Both the position numbers and the translations under genes were made by a program. A stretch of DNA of 64,000 nucleotides from positions 2,356,001 to 2,420,000 of the forward strand of contig NC_017068.1 in the NCBI RefSeq assembly GCF_000284095.1, written 5' to 3'. Position 1 is the first letter of the stretch. Each line of letters opens with the position of its first letter. The notes beneath the pieces were generated by a model, which ran no database searches, was not told where the DNA came from, and saw only the letters and a program-made list of their open reading frames with translations. Origin of the DNA: Selenomonas ruminantium subsp. lactilytica TAM6421 (lineage in GTDB: Bacteria > Bacillota > Negativicutes > Selenomonadales > Selenomonadaceae). Of the stretch, positions 27,419-34,869 are shown piece by piece.

Positions 27419-28333
27419 TCATGCAGCTCCAACCAGTTTTTCGTGGTACTCACTTGGGGTTCGTATGCCTAAATGACGCTGTGGTCTGTCATAAGTGTAA
27501 TATCTTATATATTCCTCAATTGACTCAACCAACTCTTGCCGGGAAGTAAATCTGCGCCTGTAGTACATCTCGCGCTTCAAGATACCCCAGAAGCCTTCCA
27601 TGGGGCCATTGTCTAGGCAATGTGCTACACGGGACATGCTTTGTGTCATACCGGCCTGTTCAATTTTGGCGCGGAACAACTTATTGGTGTACTGAAAGCC
27701 ACGGTCACTATGAAACAAGGGATGTGCCCCTGGATTGGCTTCAAGAGCTTTGTCAAAGGTTTGGAATACCAACTGGTTATTGTTGCTGTCACCAATAACA
27801 TAGGCAACAGGCCGGCGATCACAGAGGTCAAGGATGGCACTCAGATATACCTTTTTAACGGTTCCGTATTCAGGAAAGTACTTGAATTCGGTCACATCCG
27901 TAACCCATTTCTGGTTGTATTTATCTGCATGGAAATCCCTGTTGAGCACATTCTCTGCTGTATAGTATGGATCAACAGCAGGCCTGGTGCAACAGTTGTG
28001 ACGTCCTTTTATTACGGAGCGCAGTCTCTTCTTGCGGCATATACGCAGGATACGCTTGTCATTAGCATGCAGGCCATGGTCATGCTCAATCTTATCTCGA
28101 ATCCTTCGGTAGCCCATATCTGGATGCTCCTTATGGATTGATTCTGCCAGGGCAGCAAGCTTCTGGTTCGTTTCTTCGTTTTGTCCCAGCTTCCTGTGAA
28201 GCCATTTGTAATACGCAGCCCTGGTTACACGGCCCAACCTGCATAACGCCTTGACTGGATAATCCTTACAGATACTGCTGAGCTCCAGTATCGCCCGGTA
28301 GGCAGCCGTATTACGAGTTCTGTCTAGTATCAC
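27419..28333 (-). CDS. IS3-family transposase OrfB (DDE integrase core)
   Basis: 304-aa catalytic part of the transposase. The rve-type core shows its acidic residues in WVTDVTEFKYF, HSDRGFQYTN and, after DNGPMEGFWGILK, the Glu of REMYY. An N-terminal HTH_21-like segment (HPDMGYRRIRDKI) is typical. The GTG start overlaps the orfA stop (GTGA). The frame is open upstream across a run of seven A in orfA, so a -1 frameshift would give the OrfAB fusion used by this family. Confidence 0.92.
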   Translation of the reverse strand: MILDRTRNTAAYRAILELSSICKDYPVKALCRLGRVTRAAYYKWLHRKLGQNEETNQKLAALAESIHKEHPDMGYRRIRDKIEHDHGLHANDKRILRICRKKRLRSVIKGRHNCCTRPAVDPYYTAENVLNRDFHADKYNQKWVTDVTEFKYFPEYGTVKKVYLSAILDLCDRRPVAYVIGDSNNNQLVFQTFDKALEANPGAHPLFHSDRGFQYTNKLFRAKIEQAGMTQSMSRVAHCLDNGPMEGFWGILKREMYYRRRFTSRQELVESIEEYIRYYTYDRPQRHLGIRTPSEYHEKLVGAA

Positions 28334-29001
28334 CGCCTTTCCAATTCCTCGAGTTTTTTTAGAAAATCTATCTCCATCTGCTTTTGTAGCAACTGAGCCT
28401 TCTGCATGCGGTTTTCATATCTGAGCCGTTCCAGCTCGTTCATCTCAGACTCAGGCTTCCTGCGGCCTCTGCCGTCCTTGAGGCCTTCGATTCCCTTTTG
28501 GTCATATTTCCTGACCCAGGTATAGACCTGCTGGTAAGAAACATCGAATTTCTCCGCCGTCAAAGCATAATCACGGCCATTTGCAATGCAATCCTCTACA
28601 ATGGATACCCGTTCATCAAATGTAGTTTTTCTGCCTTTAGTCACGATGGTGCTCCCTCCTGTACCGGATGGTTTAAGTTCCTCGTGACTATTATACTTCA
28701 TAATCCAGTCTTGTAGCTGTCTCCGCGAACGAAGTCCGTATTTTCGGCATATAGCATCTTGTGAATCCACGCCAGAAAGATAATCGTGGATAGCAGTTTC
28801 CTTAAATTCAACAGAATAGCGCTGATGATGTCGTTTGAAGAATACATCCGGGCCGCAAGCATCATAGTTACGAACCCATTGCCTGAAGGATCTGCTGTCA
28901 ACGCCTGCATCCGCGGCTATGGAGGCATAACTGCCCTCTCCACGTTTATACTTTTCAATGAAGTGGATTTTCTCTTCGGGTGATAATCTCTTCTTGTACA
29001 T
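28330..29001 (-). CDS. IS3-family OrfA (DNA-binding subunit)
   Basis: 223 aa with repeated helix-turn-helix units (SYASIAADAGVDSRSFRQWV; DAICRKYGLRSRRQLQDWI; YALTAEKFDVSYQQVYTWV) and a C-terminal leucine-rich coiled coil used for multimerisation. It is longer than the usual 90-170 aa OrfA, because of three HTH units rather than one or two. The A7 run near 28350 is the probable frameshift site. Confidence 0.88.
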   Translation of the reverse strand: MYKKRLSPEEKIHFIEKYKRGEGSYASIAADAGVDSRSFRQWVRNYDACGPDVFFKRHHQRYSVEFKETAIHDYLSGVDSQDAICRKYGLRSRRQLQDWIMKYNSHEELKPSGTGGSTIVTKGRKTTFDERVSIVEDCIANGRDYALTAEKFDVSYQQVYTWVRKYDQKGIEGLKDGRGRRKPESEMNELERLRYENRMQKAQLLQKQMEIDFLKKLEELERR

Positions 29002-29110
29002 AAAATGCTCCCTATCAAGCAGACAGTTTTATTATTTCTTCTGTCTACCTAATAGGGAGCATATCAACTCGAAAGTGGGCTTCTTTTTATGGGTAACAAA
29101 ACTGTTACAC

Positions 29111-29154
29111 TAAATCTATACTTCTGTATAAATATATACAGAAGTATAGATTTA
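29111..29154. repeat. Perfect 20-bp inverted repeat with AATA loop
   Basis: TAAATCTATACTTCTGTATA, then AATA, then the exact reverse complement. A/T-rich, with no run of T that would make it an obvious terminator. It is at or just outside the left end of the IStron, so it may be the end recognised by the serine transposase or part of the target. Confidence 0.75.
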
Positions 29155-29159
29155 ATCGA

Positions 29160-29600
29160 ACAGAATACCCTTTGTATCTTGCAAGAGGTGCAAACTCAGT
29201 GTTAAATGCTTTTAATCCCTAAAGCCTTACACCCAAACAGTAGCTCGAAAGGGCAAGCTGAGTGGTGCGGAAGCAGAAAAAACGTAAGGATGGCATAAGG
29301 TGAAACAAAAACATATCAGTGTCGGATGAAGAAAATAGTGACCTTCCGAAAACGTATGTCCTAAGTGCAGAAAGCAATGGGTGTTTAGCAGGGAAAGCCC
29401 TAAGTTCTCAAAAGAGAATAAGGGAGACCCCCAACGACTATCTCCTTGAGGGAGAGTAAAACCGCAAGTTTATGGCGGAAGAAAAATACTGCCCCTGCCC
29501 AGCAGGGTGAAGATATAGTCTGCGCTGACATGAAAGTGTCAGAGGTCTGCTGGTGACAGCAAGACTGCGCTGGAAGTTGCGTTCTAGCGCGAACAAGATA
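29160..29600 (+). ncRNA. Group I intron core (5' part of the IStron)
   Basis: No protein is encoded here. The conserved P7 pairing is visible: CAACGACTATC (29433-29443) holds GACTAT, and AAGATATAGTC (29510-29520) holds ATAGTC. Q-like GCAGGGAAAGCCCTAA (about 29388) precedes them, in the expected order, with a GC hairpin (CCCCTGCCCAGCAGGG) between R and S as P8. These are the R and S signatures of group I ribozymes. The 3' splice site would be at the far end of the element. Confidence 0.8.
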
Positions 29601-29613
29601 AATATATACAAAT

Positions 29614-29642
29614 TTGACGGTTTTACACAAATACCTTATAAT
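29614..29642 (+). promoter_or_regulatory. Promoter of tnpA
   Basis: TTGACG (29614-29619), 17-bp spacer, TATAAT (29637-29642), 35 bases before the tnpA start. Confidence 0.75.
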
Positions 29643-29677
29643 ATAAGTGAAATATCTTATGTTAGGAGGTGGACGCT

Positions 29678-30310
29678 GTGGAACTGGTCAGCATAGGTAA
29701 ATTTGCTAAGATGGTTGGTGTCACCACTACGACACTAAGGCGTATGCACCAAAGCGGAGATTTTATTCCGCACCATGTTACCAAGGGGGGCACACGCTAT
29801 TACTCAATGGAACAGCTCAAGGAGTTTTCCAACGCTCCCGAAACAGAAAAGCTCGTAGTAGGTTACTGCCGAGTATCTACGCCAGCTCAAAAAGATGACC
29901 TTCAAACGCAAGTGGAGAACGTAAAGTCCTATATGTATGCCAAGGGTTATAAATTTGAGATAATCACGGACGTAGGCTCAGGCATTAACTATAAAAAGAA
30001 AGGGCTACGGCAACTCGTCAACAAAATCAACAACCACGAGGTATCAACAGTAGTTATCCTGTACAAGGACAGACTGATTCGCTTTGGCTATGAGTTGTTG
30101 GAGTATCTTTGTGAAATAAACGGTGTCAGTATCGAGATTATCGACAATACCGAGCAGAGCAAAGAGCAGGAACTGACGGATGACCTAATACAAATCATCA
30201 CAGTTTTTGCTAACCGCCTTTACGGGCAACGCTCAAAGAAAACAAAGAGACTTATTGACGAGGTAAAGAAAAATGCAGAGAGCGGTAAAGATAAGGCTTC
30301 TGCCTACTAA
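29678..30310 (+). CDS. tnpA: IS607-family serine transposase
   Basis: 210 aa. An N-terminal MerR-type HTH (ISIGKFAKMVGVTTTTLRRMH-like, about 3-25) is followed by the small serine-resolvase catalytic domain: VVGYCRVSTPAQKDDLQTQ carries the nucleophilic Ser, and YKDRLIRFGYELL the conserved Arg residues. This fusion defines IS607 TnpA. AGGAGG at 29664-29669 is 8 nt from the GTG at 29678; an earlier GTG at 29669 overlaps it. It overlaps tnpB by 38 bases, normal for this family. Confidence 0.93.
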   Translation: MELVSIGKFAKMVGVTTTTLRRMHQSGDFIPHHVTKGGTRYYSMEQLKEFSNAPETEKLVVGYCRVSTPAQKDDLQTQVENVKSYMYAKGYKFEIITDVGSGINYKKKGLRQLVNKINNHEVSTVVILYKDRLIRFGYELLEYLCEINGVSIEIIDNTEQSKEQELTDDLIQIITVFANRLYGQRSKKTKRLIDEVKKNAESGKDKASAY

Positions 30311-31466
30311 AGAGCAAGAGTGTCTGTTCTGGAAAAGTGCCGGGACTGCCCGTTGGGCATACAATTACTTTCTCGAAGCGAACGAAGCGGCCTACAAGGC
30401 ATGGCTTAAAAATGACAAGGTCGGCAAGCGTAGCGTCAGCGAGGGCGAAATAAGGAAACACATCAACAACGTCCTAAAGAAAACAACCCATACATGGCTT
30501 AAAGAGGTAGGAAGCAATGTAATGAAACAAGCTGTTAAGGACGCAAACCTGGCCTTGCAAAGATATTTCAAGGGCATATCTGGGAAACCTAAATTCAAGA
30601 GCCGTCATAGGAGCAAGATTAGTTTCTATGTGAACTACGAAAGCCTTGTGAGGAAGCCAAATGGCTTCCATGGTGAGAAGATAGGTTTTGTGAAGACAGC
30701 GGCTCCCCTGCCTAAGATACCAAAAGGCAAGAAATATGCCAATCCGCATATATCCTTTGATGGCAGGTATTGGTATCTGTCAGTTGGCTATGAAGTTCAG
30801 CAGGAAGAAACTGAGCTGACTGGCGGGAGTCTGGGCATAGACCTTGGTATTAAGTCGTTGGCGATTGTTTCTAACGAGGACGCTACAGAAACCCACTTCT
30901 ACAAGAACATCAATAAGTCTGCGGAAGTAAGAAGGTTGGAAAAGAAGCTGAAGCGTGAGCAACGAAAGGCATCTCGCAAACTGGAATCAAATATCAAGAG
31001 CCACGACAAAAATCGCCATCCGATATGGATTCGCCCACTTCGAGAATGTAGGAACCTAGACAAGCAGAACAAGAAAATACAGCTTATTCACAAACGCCTT
31101 ACAGACATTCGCAACAATCATCTTCATCAGACAACATCTGAGATAGTGAAAACCAAGCCGTCACAGATAGTCATGGAGAATTTGAATGTCAAGGGCATGA
31201 TGAAGAATAAGCACCTGTCAGAAGCTATCGCAAAACAAAAATTCTATGAGTTTAAGCGGCAGATTCAGTACAAGGCTGAAATGTACGGCATAAAGGTCAT
31301 AGAGGTAGACAGATTCTATGCAAGCTCCAAAACTTGCAGTCATTGCGGAAATGTCAAAAAGGACTTGAAGCTTTCAGACCGCATTTATGTCTGCCCTGTA
31401 TGCGGAGCAAAGCTGGACAGGGATTTGAACGCTGCTATCAACTTAGCAAATTATAAGATGGCTTAG
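30273..31466 (+). CDS. tnpB: TnpB RNA-guided nuclease of the IStron
   Basis: 397 aa. It has the N-terminal helix-turn region (MQRAVKIRLLPTKEQECLFW), then a split RuvC domain with all catalytic acids in place: Asp in GIDLGIKSLA, Glu in IVMENLNVKG, Asp in LDRDLNAAINL. The C-terminal zinc finger is CSHCGNV...CPVCG. TnpB proteins cut the donor joint with the help of an omega RNA from the 3' end of the element, so keeping the element in place. Nothing suggests decay, so it is likely active. Confidence 0.93.
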   Translation: MQRAVKIRLLPTKEQECLFWKSAGTARWAYNYFLEANEAAYKAWLKNDKVGKRSVSEGEIRKHINNVLKKTTHTWLKEVGSNVMKQAVKDANLALQRYFKGISGKPKFKSRHRSKISFYVNYESLVRKPNGFHGEKIGFVKTAAPLPKIPKGKKYANPHISFDGRYWYLSVGYEVQQEETELTGGSLGIDLGIKSLAIVSNEDATETHFYKNINKSAEVRRLEKKLKREQRKASRKLESNIKSHDKNRHPIWIRPLRECRNLDKQNKKIQLIHKRLTDIRNNHLHQTTSEIVKTKPSQIVMENLNVKGMMKNKHLSEAIAKQKFYEFKRQIQYKAEMYGIKVIEVDRFYASSKTCSHCGNVKKDLKLSDRIYVCPVCGAKLDRDLNAAINLANYKMA

Positions 31467-31660
31467 GAAATTTCACCTTCAAGAAAACCTAAGCATGTAC
31501 CTATCGCTACTAGGGAATTTAAGCCTGTGGAGCGTTATATCAAACGAGAGTAGCTTGTTCTTCGGAGTGGCAAAATCGGACGCAATGAATCAGGAAGGTG
31601 TCTTGTGAAGGGCACCACAGCGTAAATATGTGTAACTCTGTGCAGATTTATACATATTTA
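31440..31660 (+). ncRNA. Probable omega RNA / intron 3' domain
   Basis: About 190 non-coding bases between the tnpB stop and the right end of the element, overlapping the end of tnpB. In IS200/605/607 elements this interval yields the guide RNA of TnpB. It should also hold the 3' splice site of the group I intron. Inferred from position; I did not fold it. Confidence 0.55.
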
Positions 31661-31680
31661 TCGTAGCGGAAAATCTACAT

Positions 31681-32284
31681 ATTGCAGTTTGTGGGGGCGT
31701 TCGTGCTGAAGGTATCCCGTTCATACGCAGTCAGGGGTTCACGGGGGAGTACTTTTTCTGTTTCCGCTAAAACGACCCTCTCGGCAATTTTAGAGCTTTT
31801 TAGCCAGATGGCGCCGGGCAAGACCGGCGGCGCGTCTTTCAGCGTGCTTTCTGGTAACTGCCTGCCTCGGGCCGGCCTTCGCTGGCGCTCAGGCAGTCGC
31901 TCCCACAGAAAAAGCACTCCCCCGTTCGCCCCCAGCCACGATTTTTGCAATTGGCACGAACCCAGTTCTCCCGTAACAAGAACATCGATGTGCTTGTATC
32001 CTCCAGCCGGAACATAGCAGCATTGACAAACGTAGCTCTGGGTGGCGGTGGGGATGCTTTTCCGCCAGCGGAACGACTGCCTGAACGAAGTGAAGGCTGG
32101 CCCGCAAACAGCATTTGCTGGAAACTTCGTTGATGGACGCGCCGCCGGACTTGCCCGGCGCAGGTTGCTGGAAGATACGTACTTCTGCTGGCGGGTCATT
32201 TAGTGCAGCGGCGGAAAAGTATTCCCACCGCCGCCCCACTGCTCTGTAACAAAAGCGTTCAGGCTCGCATTGACAAACTGCAAT
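31681..32284. repeat. Structured 0.6-kb repeat, copy A
   Basis: First of three near-identical copies (the others at 45262 and 62447, in opposite orientation). Ends are ATTGCAGTTTGT and its inverse ACAAACTGCAAT. Two long-range helices close two halves: 31741-31760 with 31906-31925, and 32041-32066 with 32210-32232. Each half contains the hairpin GCGCCGGGCAAG-(A/T)-CCGGCGGCGC. No transposase, no convincing gene. Probably a non-autonomous (MITE-like) mobile element or a structured RNA family. Confidence 0.85.
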
Positions 32285-32298
32285 TAAAAGACAAAACT

Positions 32299-32390
32299 AA
32301 GCCCGCCCGACTGGGGATGGCTTTCCGTAGCATTTGGCGCTTTTTATCAAAGCGAAGGAAAGTCATCCCCAGCCGGGCGGGCGTTTTTAT
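32299..32390. terminator. Long GC-rich hairpin after recX
   Basis: Arms GCCCGCCCGACTGGGGATGG / CATCCCCAGCCGGGCGGGC, extended by CTTTCC/GGAAAG, enclose about 30 bases. T-rich flanks on both sides fit a bidirectional terminator for recX; the size is unusual. Confidence 0.65.
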
Positions 32391-32412
32391 ATCTCGATGT
32401 AAGCCCTATTCG

Positions 32413-32907
32413 TTATTCGTCATTGTCGCTCAAAAATTCATTTACAGCCCGGTAAATAGCCGAACTCTGGTAGCCTCTGCGAAACAGGGCCGCCATGAGT
32501 TTCTGTTTGTCCTGGCTGCGCTTGTACTTGCTCTCCAGTACCCGCAGGGCTTTTTCGTATTCCCGCTCATTAACCGCTTCCCGGTCTTCTGGGATACAGG
32601 ACTTCACCAAGGCGTAAGGATACCCCTTCTGCTTGAGCTTCTCACAGATCTGCCGCACTGAATAGCTGCTGTCCGTATAAAGATAGTTAAACCGCCGGGG
32701 ACAGGATTCTTCATCATTCAGATAATGCTTTTCCTGCAGTTTCGCCATAGCGGCGGCAATTTCCTCGTCCTCATAGCCTTTGGCCTGGAGCTTTTCATAC
32801 AAACGGCTCTCACTGTACTCCTGCCGGGCCAGCAGATCCACAGCAGCAACTAAAGCAGGTTTGGTAGGCGGCCGCTTGGGGCCGCCATAGTTGGGTCTTC
32901 CCCACAT
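32413..32907 (-). CDS. recX: Regulatory protein RecX
   Basis: 164-aa modulator of RecA filament growth. Three-helix RecX repeats are visible (LLARQEYSESRLYEKLQAKGY; SVRQICEKLKQKGYPYALV; LFRRGYQSSAIYRAV). It begins 3 bases after recA, as in many bacteria, so both are made from one transcript. Confidence 0.92.
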   Translation of the reverse strand: MWGRPNYGGPKRPPTKPALVAAVDLLARQEYSESRLYEKLQAKGYEDEEIAAAMAKLQEKHYLNDEESCPRRFNYLYTDSSYSVRQICEKLKQKGYPYALVKSCIPEDREAVNEREYEKALRVLESKYKRSQDKQKLMAALFRRGYQSSAIYRAVNEFLSDNDE

Positions 32908-32910
32908 GGC

Positions 32911-33996
32911 TTAGTCCTCAGCCGGCTCGTCGCTGGCATCGGTGGGTGCCGCTTTCTCCAAAGCCTCCTGATCCGCCGACAGTTTAGCCCGGATCTTGGC
33001 CTCGATCTCATCGATCAGAGCCGGATTTTCCTCCAGCGCTGCCTTGGCCTTTTCCTTGCCCTGACCCAGACGAGTGCCCTCATAGGAGAACCAGGCACCG
33101 CTCTTGTCCACGATTTCCAGTTCCACGCCCATATCGATAAGAGTGCCGATGCGGGAAACACCTTCGCCAAAGATGATATCGAATTCTGCCGTTTTGAAGG
33201 GAGGCGCAATCTTGTTCTTCACAATCTTGACCTTCGTGCGGTTACCTACCAAATCGGAACCCTGCATGATCTTTTCGCCCTTGCGTACTTCCATGCGCAC
33301 GGAAGAATAGAACTTCAGGGCACGGCCGCCCGTGGTAACCTCGGGGCTGCCATAAACCACGCCCACCTTCTCACGGATCTGGTTGATGAAGATGGCTACC
33401 GTCTGGGATTTATTGATGACACCCGTAAGCTTTCTCATGGCCTGGCTCATCAGACGGGCATGAAGGCCCACATGGCTGTCACCCATCTCGCCGTCGATTT
33501 CCGCCTTCGGCACCAGAGCTGCTACGGAGTCCACGACGATGATGTCAATGGCGCCGCTGCGCACGAGGGCATCCACGATATCGAGCGCCTGCTCACCGGT
33601 ATCCGGCTGGGAAATCAGCAGTTCGTCGATATCGACACCTAGCTTCTGAGCATACACGGGATCCAGCGCATGCTCTGCATCGATGAAGGCTGCAATGCCG
33701 CCGTTTTTCTGAGCTTCGGCAATCATATGCAGGGTTACGGTGGTCTTACCGGAAGATTCTGGACCGTAGATTTCGATGATACGGCCCCGTGGAATGCCGC
33801 CGGTGCCCAAGGCTATATCGATGGGCAGAATACCCGTGGGGATAACTGCCACATTCATCTGGGCACGGGCATCCCCCAATCTCATAATCGAACCTTTGCC
33901 AAAATCCTTCTCAATCTTCTTGAGGGCATTGGCCAGGGCCGTTTTCTTGCTGTCTTCTTCGGTAATCCGTCCTACCTTGTCTTTATCTGCTGCCAT
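32911..33996 (-). CDS. recA: Recombinase RecA
   Basis: 361-aa homologous-recombination ATPase. Walker [10 protein letters not shown], Walker [11 protein letters not shown], the DNA-binding loop 2 region ([24 protein letters not shown]) and an acidic C-terminal tail are all present. Length is normal. I saw no recognisable LexA box in the 100 bases upstream. Confidence 0.98.
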   Translation of the reverse strand: MAADKDKVGRITEEDSKKTALANALKKIEKDFGKGSIMRLGDARAQMNVAVIPTGILPIDIALGTGGIPRGRIIEIYGPESSGKTTVTLHMIAEAQKNGGIAAFIDAEHALDPVYAQKLGVDIDELLISQPDTGEQALDIVDALVRSGAIDIIVVDSVAALVPKAEIDGEMGDSHVGLHARLMSQAMRKLTGVINKSQTVAIFINQIREKVGVVYGSPEVTTGGRALKFYSSVRMEVRKGEKIMQGSDLVGNRTKVKIVKNKIAPPFKTAEFDIIFGEGVSRIGTLIDMGVELEIVDKSGAWFSYEGTRLGQGKEKAKAALEENPALIDEIEAKIRAKLSADQEALEKAAPTDASDEPAED

Positions 33997-34058
33997 TCTA
34001 TCCGCTTCCTTTCTGTTTATCTCTCATAATTATATAAAAACTCATCTCTTTTGGCAAG

Positions 34059-34088
34059 AAAAGAGGGACTGCTGTTTCCGCAGTCCCT
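34059..34088 (-). terminator. Terminator of the Hpt gene
   Basis: GAGGGACTGC/GCAGTCCCTC stem with a 7-base loop, just beyond the stop at 34102. Confidence 0.85.
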
Positions 34089-34101
34089 CAAACAAACTAC
34101 A

Positions 34102-34467
34102 TTATTTTATGGTTTTTCTAATGGCTTCGCAGGTCTCGTTATAGACTTTTTCCACCTGCTCGGCCAATGGTCCGGTCTCCTGGGAACTTTTTCCCACCCG
34201 CAGGGCCTGTACCATCTCATCAGCTGCAGTGAAAAGGCTCATAAGGCTGAGGTTGCCCGCTGTGCCCTTCAGTGTATGCACGCTCTTGGCCGCCTGCTCC
34301 ATATCGCTGGCAGCGAAACTTTCCTTGAACTTGGCAAACGAACTGTCATCCAGGAATTTTAGCAAAAACTTATGATAGAGAGCCACATTGCCCATAAAGC
34401 GTTCCAGACCTTTGTTGTAATCTGTACCGGCATCACTCAGGATCTGCTTGATTTCTAACTGTTCCAT
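34102..34467 (-). CDS. Hpt domain phosphotransfer protein
   Basis: 121 aa, a single four-helix Hpt domain. The phospho-accepting His is in SVHTLKGTAGNLSLM (near residue 63). It relays phosphate between a hybrid kinase and a response regulator. Neither partner is nearby, unless a protein such as the HD-GYP protein at 17 kb is involved, which is unlikely because that receiver lacks its Asp. It is followed by a terminator and lies 41 bases after the CsoR-type gene. Confidence 0.88.
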   Translation of the reverse strand: MEQLEIKQILSDAGTDYNKGLERFMGNVALYHKFLLKFLDDSSFAKFKESFAASDMEQAAKSVHTLKGTAGNLSLMSLFTAADEMVQALRVGKSSQETGPLAEQVEKVYNETCEAIRKTIK

Positions 34468-34508
34468 AAAGCTCGCTTCCCTTCCCTTTTCACTATAGCT
34501 GCCTGCTC

Positions 34509-34865
34509 TTACTTCAAGAACTGGTCAATGGCCTTGTTCAGCTGTTCCAAAGCCTCCTGGTCATTGTCCCGCACTGCATCTACAACGCAGTGCTCCATAT
34601 GGTCCTTGAGGATGATCTTGCTGACACCGTTGATAGCGCTGCGCACTGCCGAGAGCTGAATCAGCACCTCGCTGCAGTCCCTGCCCTGTTCCACCATGGT
34701 CTTGATGGATTCCAGATGGCCAATGAGCCGGGACATGCGGTTCAGCACGGCCTTGGTATGAGCATGGCTATGGGTATGGCCATGCTCTCCATGACTATGG
34801 GTTACGACAGTACCATCGGCCAGCACATGGGTATGTTCATGTTCCGTATGTTCGTGATGTTCCAT
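34509..34865 (-). CDS. CsoR/FrmR-family metal-sensing repressor with His-rich N-terminus
   Basis: 118-aa all-helical repressor of the DUF156 family: RMSRLIGHLESIKTMVEQGRDCSEVL includes the metal-ligand Cys, and DHMEHC gives the second-helix His and Cys. Unusually, the first 38 residues hold about 13 His with Glu/Asp (MEHHEHTEHEHTHVLADG, then SHGEHGHTHSHAH), suggesting Ni, Co, Cu or Zn handling. It starts 4 bases after the ileS stop without a clear ribosome site, so translation may depend on ileS. No metal transporter is adjacent. Confidence 0.85.
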   Translation of the reverse strand: MEHHEHTEHEHTHVLADGTVVTHSHGEHGHTHSHAHTKAVLNRMSRLIGHLESIKTMVEQGRDCSEVLIQLSAVRSAINGVSKIILKDHMEHCVVDAVRDNDQEALEQLNKAIDQFLK

Positions 34866-34869
34866 GGCA

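Larger units (their letters stand above)
27343..29063 (-). mobile_element. IS3-family insertion sequence
   Basis: 1.72-kb element with orfA and orfB overlapping by 4 bases. Imperfect terminal inverted repeats of about 23 bp: TGTGCTCCCCGTCAAG... at 27343 and, reversed, TATGCTCCCTATTAGG... ending at 29063, both running to GACAG. No target duplication is evident. Both ORFs are intact, so it may be active. Confidence 0.85.
27322..29088 (+). terminator. Terminator of the MFS gene, split by an IS element
   Basis: The 5' arm AAAAGAAGCCCACT (27322-27335) and the exact complement AGTGGGCTTCTTTT (29074-29087, followed by T) stand on opposite sides of the IS. Rejoined, they form a 14-bp stem with a short loop and a T-tract 22 bases after the MFS stop. 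Confidence 0.7.
29155..31660 (+). mobile_element. IStron: IS607-type element with 5' group I intron
   Basis: Order is group I intron core, serine-recombinase tnpA, tnpB, then a structured 3' region. This is the architecture described for the Clostridioides difficile IStron CdISt1. Such elements transpose as DNA and splice out as RNA. The exact ends are not resolved by eye; the left end should lie near 29111-29165 and the right near 31640-31680. Confidence 0.8.
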
